The notes below the pieces were generated by a model, which was not told the origin of the DNA, ran no database searches, and saw only the letters and a list, made by a program, of their open reading frames with translations. Positions 6,705-10,203 of a stretch of DNA of 10,203 bases are shown here, in pieces (the first letter of the stretch is position 1; each line of letters begins with the position of its first letter). This DNA comes from Bacilli bacterium (GTDB taxonomy: Bacteria > Bacillota_I > Bacilli_A > RF39 > UBA660). Both the position numbers and the translations under genes were made by a program. Where the stretch lies: contig JAFPMR010000258.1 in NCBI GenBank assembly GCA_017411235.1, positions 1 through 10,203 of the forward strand. The letters are read 5' to 3'.

Positions 6705-9700
6705 CTAAACTGTTGTTCCTGAATAGTCAACCCAACCTGTACCATTCCAAAATACTGGTTTGTTCAAAGTTGTATCATAATATGTAAATCCAGTAGGAAT
6801 TACATAGCCAACTATCTTGTTTTGAATAGGTCTGTTTGCTGTTGGACCAATTCTTCTAGGTATATATTTTATATTTTCATTAGTATATAAAACATCATTT
6901 GAACACCCATATCTGTCCTTTATCTCCCTAAATTTAGAAATATCTTCTAATTGTGAATTAATTGAACTCCAGAAAGTGTTGTTTCTCCAAACTCCACCAA
7001 TTCTTAACCAGTCTGTTGTTGATAAACTAAACCTCACAAATGGATCTTCAATACCAGAAATATCACTTAATGTTAGCCCATCTTGTAAATCAAATATACA
7101 TTTATTTAAAAAGTACGCATACCCCGTAACATAAAAACAAGGATTATCAGAACTTGGTGTATCACTATACATAAATTTAATTCTACAATTTTCTAAATCA
7201 AAGAAGCCATAAACTCCTGAGTAACCAATTCTTATCAACTTTATTGAACTGTTTAACACTTTTAAGTATAGAGCCCTTCCAGATATTCCTAAATATAAAT
7301 CTTCTTGGTTTTCAATAACTATTTTTCCAATAGTTCTATGTGTATTGCTAAAGTCAACTCCTCTAAATCCTGTTTTAAGCCATAATGAACATCTTGCAGC
7401 ATCATAAGATAAATTGGTCATATCTCTAAATTTTACATTATTTAAGTACATTTCAAAATTGAATATAAAATCTGTATTAACAGCAAATGAATTATTTAAA
7501 TCACTTTTATTTAATGTTTTACCCAAGTTTTCACAATAAAAGTTTTCTATATCATTCTCATTAATAATTACATAATAATTATCATCTTTAGTTGTTTTTA
7601 AATTATTTAATTTTATATACTTTGCCATTATTTGTGGGTAAATTTCATTTTCTGCATTTTCTTCATATGTTTTAGAATAATCAATACTATTTTCAAAATT
7701 TGAATAATCTCTTGTGGATAAAACTTCACAGCGTTTATTTATTTCAGAAGAATTTAAATTGTTATTATCATAAATAAAATCATCTATATCAATATTTGGA
7801 ATATAGCACTTATAACCAAAATCCCAATCAAACTTATGATAACTTTCTATAATTTTTTTTCTATTCTCATTATTTATAGCATGTAAAACACAGTTTTTTA
7901 TTTTTATATCACCATTCCATGTAGCACCATAATCTGACCTTAGTTCTACAAATTTTTCAGCTTCAAAAACTTCAGTATTTTCTATTATTGCTGTTCCTGC
8001 TCCAACAAGTTTTATTTCTTGCCAACCTATTTTACAGTTTTTAATATTTATATTATAAATACCTCTATGAACGTCTACTCTACTTATAATACAATTTTCA
8101 AAATATAAATCTTTACAAAAATTAGAAGTGTGTACCCCCCAAATAGTATTATCAGAGATACTATTTATTTGGTTAATATTTTCCATAAAAATATCTATAC
8201 TACACCTATTTTGTAGATCATAACTTCCTTTTTTTGCTGTTGTTGCAGCATCTACATAAATTTTATGTCCACTTAAAGTACAATCTTTAATATTAACATT
8301 TGTAGCAAAAAACGTATAAATAAAGCCCTGATAAGGTGAAGAAATAAGCGTATTATCTTCTCCTGTAATATAATGTTTTACACCACTTATATTAACATTG
8401 CTTCTAGTACACATTATATTTCTTTGATAATAGGAGTAGCTATCTATAACATTTACTTTTGTTGTAAAGATACCATTTTTAAAATAAATAAATTCTTTGT
8501 CTATATGTTTTAATACTAAAGATGTTATTTGTTCAAAATCCCAAATTATATCATCTAAAACTTGACCTTCATTATTAATTCTGAATATATCTTGAAGGTT
8601 GCTTGAACCAGCATTTATTCCTCTTCTTATAAAGACTTGTTTATTAGAGTTTACTACATATACTAATTTATCTCCATAGCCTTGTAATTCTGTGATTTCT
8701 TTTTGAAATTTATCTAAAGAAGAAACTGTATTTACAGGAATTACAATATCATTTTCACTTGGGCAAATATTATATATCGAAATTTCTCTTTTAGAAAAAT
8801 CAATATTTTCATCATCAATAATAAAATGTGAATTTTTTAAATCAGTATTAGTTTTTACTAGTATAGGCTCATTTATTTCACCAATATAATATGTTGATTT
8901 TGTAACACCTTCAACATTTAAGTTATATAAGTTTGCGTAATCATGTGCTTTCTTTAGATACTGAAAGTCATTAGTAATACCATTTCCTTTTGCACCAAAT
9001 TGATTGTAATTTATACTATTTATATATTGGAGTTTAGCAAATAGATTATTACTTAATTTGTGTACACTTCCACCATCATCAGTTAATGTATTATCATTTA
9101 CTATTTTATATTCTCCTGCACCACCATCATTTGGTTCATAGTACCCTAAAGTAATAGCACAATCTCCTACTTTTAAGTCATATGCTTTCATATCTGCTAT
9201 ACTATCGAAATAATATGGTTTTTTATTTACTACTTCTTTCTTATAATAATTAGTTAAGTTATCCACATCTTTTGTAATAAATTCTTCATCATTTGTTAAA
9301 TCACTTACTTTTGTTGGAACATCATTAATATTAGCTTTTGCATTCAATGCTTCTTCTAAATCAGGAGTTATTTCTTCTATTACGTTACTAGCAGTATCAC
9401 TAACGATTTGTTGTTGGTCTGCTTCAGTCCAATAGTCTACTCCCCTAACAGGAGCACTATATCCTGCAAATAGTGCATCCATATAGGCTTTTGCTTGTTG
9501 AGATGAAGGTATTTTGTTATCATCAGATTGTAATTCTTCGTCAATATATCTAGAAAGAGTTGCCTCATCTAGTTTATTAGCATTCCCGACAGTTTTTACA
9601 CCGTTTAATAATCTTTGAATATCGTAATAATTTTCGTTGATAGCAGTTTTTAATATACCTAACATCTGATTAATATCAGTATGCATGTAAGGCTGACCAT

Positions 9701-9761
9701 CTTTATAAGTTGGGTTTAAGTCTGTTTCACCAATTCTATCATATAATTCATTTTCTTCCAT
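6705..9761 (-). CDS. Tail fibre / tail spike with pectate-lyase-like beta-helix (1018 aa)
   Basis: The N-terminal part (about 1-60) is a helical anchor with a GETDLNPTYKDG... opening. GVDYWTEAD (107-115) and VSDLTNDEEFIT (152-163) are spacer elements seen in many phage fibres. An adaptor follows (YYFDSIADMKAY, then GD...TLGYYEPNDGGAGEY, about 184-218). FGAKGNGITND (255-265) is the usual opening of a pectate-lyase-3/SGNH-linked right-handed beta-helix, which fills roughly 255-900 with Asn/Asp/Ile-rich turns. The C-terminal segment (about 972-1018: RP, YYDTTLNKPVFWNGTGWVDYSG) matches a short end domain common in Gram-positive phage fibres. It should bind, and may cleave, a surface glycan; no catalytic residues can be assigned by eye. 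The start is ATG 9761, not the GTG at 9770. The central helix region is visibly more A+T-rich than the ends. Confidence 0.93.
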   Translation of the reverse strand: MEENELYDRIGETDLNPTYKDGQPYMHTDINQMLGILKTAINENYYDIQRLLNGVKTVGNANKLDEATLSRYIDEELQSDDNKIPSSQQAKAYMDALFAGYSAPVRGVDYWTEADQQQIVSDTASNVIEEITPDLEEALNAKANINDVPTKVSDLTNDEEFITKDVDNLTNYYKKEVVNKKPYYFDSIADMKAYDLKVGDCAITLGYYEPNDGGAGEYKIVNDNTLTDDGGSVHKLSNNLFAKLQYINSINYNQFGAKGNGITNDFQYLKKAHDYANLYNLNVEGVTKSTYYIGEINEPILVKTNTDLKNSHFIIDDENIDFSKREISIYNICPSENDIVIPVNTVSSLDKFQKEITELQGYGDKLVYVVNSNKQVFIRRGINAGSSNLQDIFRINNEGQVLDDIIWDFEQITSLVLKHIDKEFIYFKNGIFTTKVNVIDSYSYYQRNIMCTRSNVNISGVKHYITGEDNTLISSPYQGFIYTFFATNVNIKDCTLSGHKIYVDAATTAKKGSYDLQNRCSIDIFMENINQINSISDNTIWGVHTSNFCKDLYFENCIISRVDVHRGIYNINIKNCKIGWQEIKLVGAGTAIIENTEVFEAEKFVELRSDYGATWNGDIKIKNCVLHAINNENRKKIIESYHKFDWDFGYKCYIPNIDIDDFIYDNNNLNSSEINKRCEVLSTRDYSNFENSIDYSKTYEENAENEIYPQIMAKYIKLNNLKTTKDDNYYVIINENDIENFYCENLGKTLNKSDLNNSFAVNTDFIFNFEMYLNNVKFRDMTNLSYDAARCSLWLKTGFRGVDFSNTHRTIGKIVIENQEDLYLGISGRALYLKVLNSSIKLIRIGYSGVYGFFDLENCRIKFMYSDTPSSDNPCFYVTGYAYFLNKCIFDLQDGLTLSDISGIEDPFVRFSLSTTDWLRIGGVWRNNTFWSSINSQLEDISKFREIKDRYGCSNDVLYTNENIKYIPRRIGPTANRPIQNKIVGYVIPTGFTYYDTTLNKPVFWNGTGWVDYSGTTV

Positions 9762-9769
9762 AATATTCA

Positions 9770-9775
9770 CCTTCT
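9770..9775 (-). promoter_or_regulatory. Ribosome binding site fixing the tail-fibre start
   Basis: AGAAGG on the minus strand sits eight bases before the ATG at 9761 and overlaps the alternative in-frame GTG (9770-9768), which therefore has no usable site. It starts directly after the TAA of the preceding gene, so the fibre is probably coupled to it. Confidence 0.75.
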
Positions 9776-10203
9776 TTAATCTTCTTTTACCTTTCCTAGT
9801 TTACATACGAAACCAAAACTTTCTATACTTAAGTAATCTGAACTCATACCATATATTTTTAATGAAAAGTTTTTACCTTTACAAGGAATTATTAGTTTTT
9901 TAGTCTGATAAGTACTTTCTCCTAGTTTGGTTTTATCTAATCTCATATTTCCTAATAATGATATTTTCTCATCAAAACTTAAGTTTTTAATTTCTGTGTA
10001 ATCATAAATAACTGTACCTGTTTCTTCTTCTATTGTATAGTTATATTTATAAGGATCATTGACTAGATGACCATCTACATAAACTTCACAGAAGAATTCT
10101 TTGTATTGGTAACCACCTAAACCTTTAACAAAAATATTTTTAAGTTTTTTATTATGTATTGGATATTGTAGATTTATTCCTTTTGTTTCTAGTTCTATTT
10201 CCA
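9776..10203 (-). CDS. Phage structural (tail/nozzle-type?) protein, C-terminal 141 residues
   Basis: An open frame enters from the right edge and ends at TAA 9778-9776, so the N-terminus is missing. The visible part is beta-rich: NKKLKNIFVKGLGG, then FFCEVYVDGHLV, a variable middle, and a closing NFSLKIYGMSSDYLSIESFG block ending in KLGKVKED. The alternation of short strands with a VDG turn and a final FGFVxKLGK strand looks like the end of a tail or nozzle protein, for example a tail tubular B-type component of podoviruses. The family assignment is a weak inference from pattern and from position directly before the fibre. No frameshift is seen. The 14-base gap to the fibre indicates one transcript. 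Confidence 0.82.
   Translation of the reverse strand, partial: EIELETKGINLQYPIHNKKLKNIFVKGLGGYQYKEFFCEVYVDGHLVNDPYKYNYTIEEETGTVIYDYTEIKNLSFDEKISLLGNMRLDKTKLGESTYQTKKLIIPCKGKNFSLKIYGMSSDYLSIESFGFVCKLGKVKED

Noticed and set aside
6469..6708. 79-codon plus-strand frame opposite the XhlA-like gene
   Set aside because: It is a shadow of a well-supported coiled-coil/membrane gene that has a ribosome site and matching neighbours.
9762..9770. Tail-fibre start at GTG 9770
   Set aside because: The GTG overlaps the AGAAGG ribosome site that serves the ATG at 9761.

Overview
The window is part of a tailed-phage (or prophage) late region. Every gene I can support lies on the minus strand, so the region reads from right to left. 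The DNA is very A+T-rich. Genes are nearly contiguous (gaps of 11 to 17 bases, or overlaps), and most are preceded by strong GGAGG/AGGTG-type ribosome binding sites. Together with a modular M23 endolysin carrying a CW_7-type wall-binding repeat and an XhlA-like membrane protein, this suggests a low-GC Gram-positive (Clostridia/Bacilli-like) host. Host identity is inference. UGG encodes Trp and UGA is not needed as a sense codon, so the standard code fits.

Layout in transcription order, right to left. (1) 10203-9776: C-terminal 141 residues of a beta-rich structural protein, possibly a tail or nozzle component, cut by the window edge. (2) 9761-6705: a 1018-residue tail fibre/spike with a conserved anchor and adaptor, a pectate-lyase-like beta-helix and a small C-terminal domain. 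(3) 6689-6399: a 96-residue XhlA-like coiled-coil/membrane protein. (4) A lysis block with its own near-consensus extended -10 promoter (6410-6382): a 37-residue acidic peptide (6357-6244), the endolysin (6269-5412) and a 58-residue holin-like protein (5400-5224). It is closed by a compact intrinsic terminator (5222-5199). (5) A second extended -10 promoter whose -35 box lies inside that terminator stem (5210-5182) drives two paralogous coiled-coil proteins (5156-4287 and 4275-3190). A very large protein (3172 to beyond base 1) follows; it has the hallmarks of large internal-virion/polyvalent phage proteins.

How they may work together: the fibre and upstream structural protein belong to the tail, so they recognise the host and may breach its surface. 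The XhlA-like protein, holin and M23/CW_7/SH3-like endolysin form the exit apparatus. The paralogous pair plus the giant protein look like a virion-internal ejection set, analogous in position and size class to podovirus internal virion proteins; this is inference. The most notable points are the ungapped paralogous pair, the fused terminator/promoter between lysis and ejection genes, and the small overlapping acidic ORF in front of the endolysin. I see no defence system, CRISPR array, tRNA or insertion sequence. There is no stretch over 300 bases without a gene.
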